DNA from: JAATGI01 sp036510675
GTDB taxonomy: Bacteria > Pseudomonadota > Alphaproteobacteria > ATCC43930 > CGMCC-115725
Length of the DNA: 5,832 nucleotides
Direction of reading: 5' to 3'
Assembly: GCA_036510675.1 (NCBI GenBank)
Contig: DATCDN010000083.1
Location: forward strand, 1 to 5,832
Under the pieces are notes generated by a model. It was not told the DNA's origin, did not search any database, and worked only from the letters and a program-made list of their open reading frames with translations. Below, one piece after another: positions 5,451 through 5,832 of the stretch (its first letter is position 1; every line of letters starts with the position of its first letter). The translations under genes were made by a program, and so were the position numbers.

Positions 5451-5832
5451 ATGCTGCAGCTAGTCGGAACCGAGCGGATCGAGGAATTGCGGGGCCGGGT
5501 CGCTCGCATCGAGCGGGGTGGCGCGGCCGGCGAGACCGCGCCGGTGCTGCCGTTCGGCGTCGACGCGATCGACCGGCACCTGCCGGGCGGCGGCCTGGCG
5601 CTGGGCGCGCTGCATGAGGTCAGCGGCGTCGGGCCGGATGAGGAGGATGGCGCGGTGCCGGCTTCCTTCGTCGCCGGCCTCGTGGCGCGCCTCGATCCGG
5701 CCCGGACGATTCTGTGGTGCCAGAGCGGCGCCGACGATCTTTACGGGCCGGGACTCGCCGCCTGTGGCCTCGATCCGGCGCGGCTGATCGTGGCGCGGAC
5801 GCGCACCCTCACCGACCTTTTATGGGCGGTGG
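5451..5832 (+). CDS. imuA: SOS mutagenesis protein ImuA, N-terminal part (runs off the window)
   Basis: ImuA works with the polymerase-like ImuB and the polymerase DnaE2 in error-prone DNA synthesis after damage. The visible 127 residues match the alphaproteobacterial ImuA pattern: a charged N-terminal helix (IEELRGRVARIERG, 10-23), then VLPFGVDAIDRHLPGGGLAL (32-51), ALHEVSG (53-59), TILWCQSGADDLYGPGLAACG (86-106) and the strand RLIVART (111-117). ImuA is RecA-related, but the place of the Walker A loop carries LGALHEVSGVGPDEEDG with no GKT/GKS, so ATP binding of the RecA kind looks lost, at least in this part. The start is fixed: a TGA lies in frame one codon before the ATG at 5451. There is no strong Shine-Dalgarno sequence. 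A LexA box 18 bases upstream indicates SOS induction. The gene continues beyond the right edge, where imuB and dnaE2 would be expected. Confidence 0.88.
   Translation, partial: MLQLVGTERIEELRGRVARIERGGAAGETAPVLPFGVDAIDRHLPGGGLALGALHEVSGVGPDEEDGAVPASFVAGLVARLDPARTILWCQSGADDLYGPGLAACGLDPARLIVARTRTLTDLLWAV

Overview
The window is 5.8 kb of mostly GC-rich DNA that reads as an alphaproteobacterial chromosome. Three things point that way. The L36 protein is the one-cysteine, zinc-free type. An ImuA-type SOS gene is preceded by a direct repeat GAAC-N7-GAAC, which is the alphaproteobacterial LexA box. GlcD and GlcE also have the sequence style of that class. I cannot name the genus. No rRNA, tRNA, CRISPR array, transposase or insertion sequence was seen.

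Layout from left to right. Positions 1-540 are visibly lower in GC than the rest. They hold a dense cluster of GANTC sites (46-144), inverted repeats, a small orphan gene on the minus strand (203-439) and a hairpin (467-488). This block meets the end of glcE abruptly, and the expected third gene, glcF, is not there. Positions 522-3201 hold glcD and glcE on the minus strand, translationally coupled and encoding two FAD-domain subunits of glycolate oxidase. Positions 3252-3483 are a complete minus-strand transcription unit for ribosomal protein L36: a good sigma-70-type promoter, rpmJ and a textbook intrinsic terminator. Positions 3508-4143 encode a DedA-family membrane protein (minus). It diverges from a crotonase-family (enoyl-CoA hydratase-like) gene at 4208-4987 (plus). 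That gene ends stop-to-stop against a minus-strand conserved hypothetical gene (4988-5326). The hypothetical gene diverges from imuA (5451 to beyond the right edge), and a LexA box lies in the shared control region.

How the genes relate. GlcD and GlcE act together with an iron-sulfur subunit, GlcF, that must be encoded elsewhere if the enzyme is functional. ImuA acts with ImuB and DnaE2 in SOS mutagenesis, and those genes may lie to the right of the window. The other genes are housekeeping or single-gene units with no evident common pathway.

The points most worth a second look are the apparent breakpoint at the end of glcE with the GANTC-rich segment beyond it, the hairpin that covers a strong ribosome binding site near 467-488, and the unknown gene that shares the SOS-controlled region with imuA. 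I did not find convincing evidence of a wholly new system in this window.
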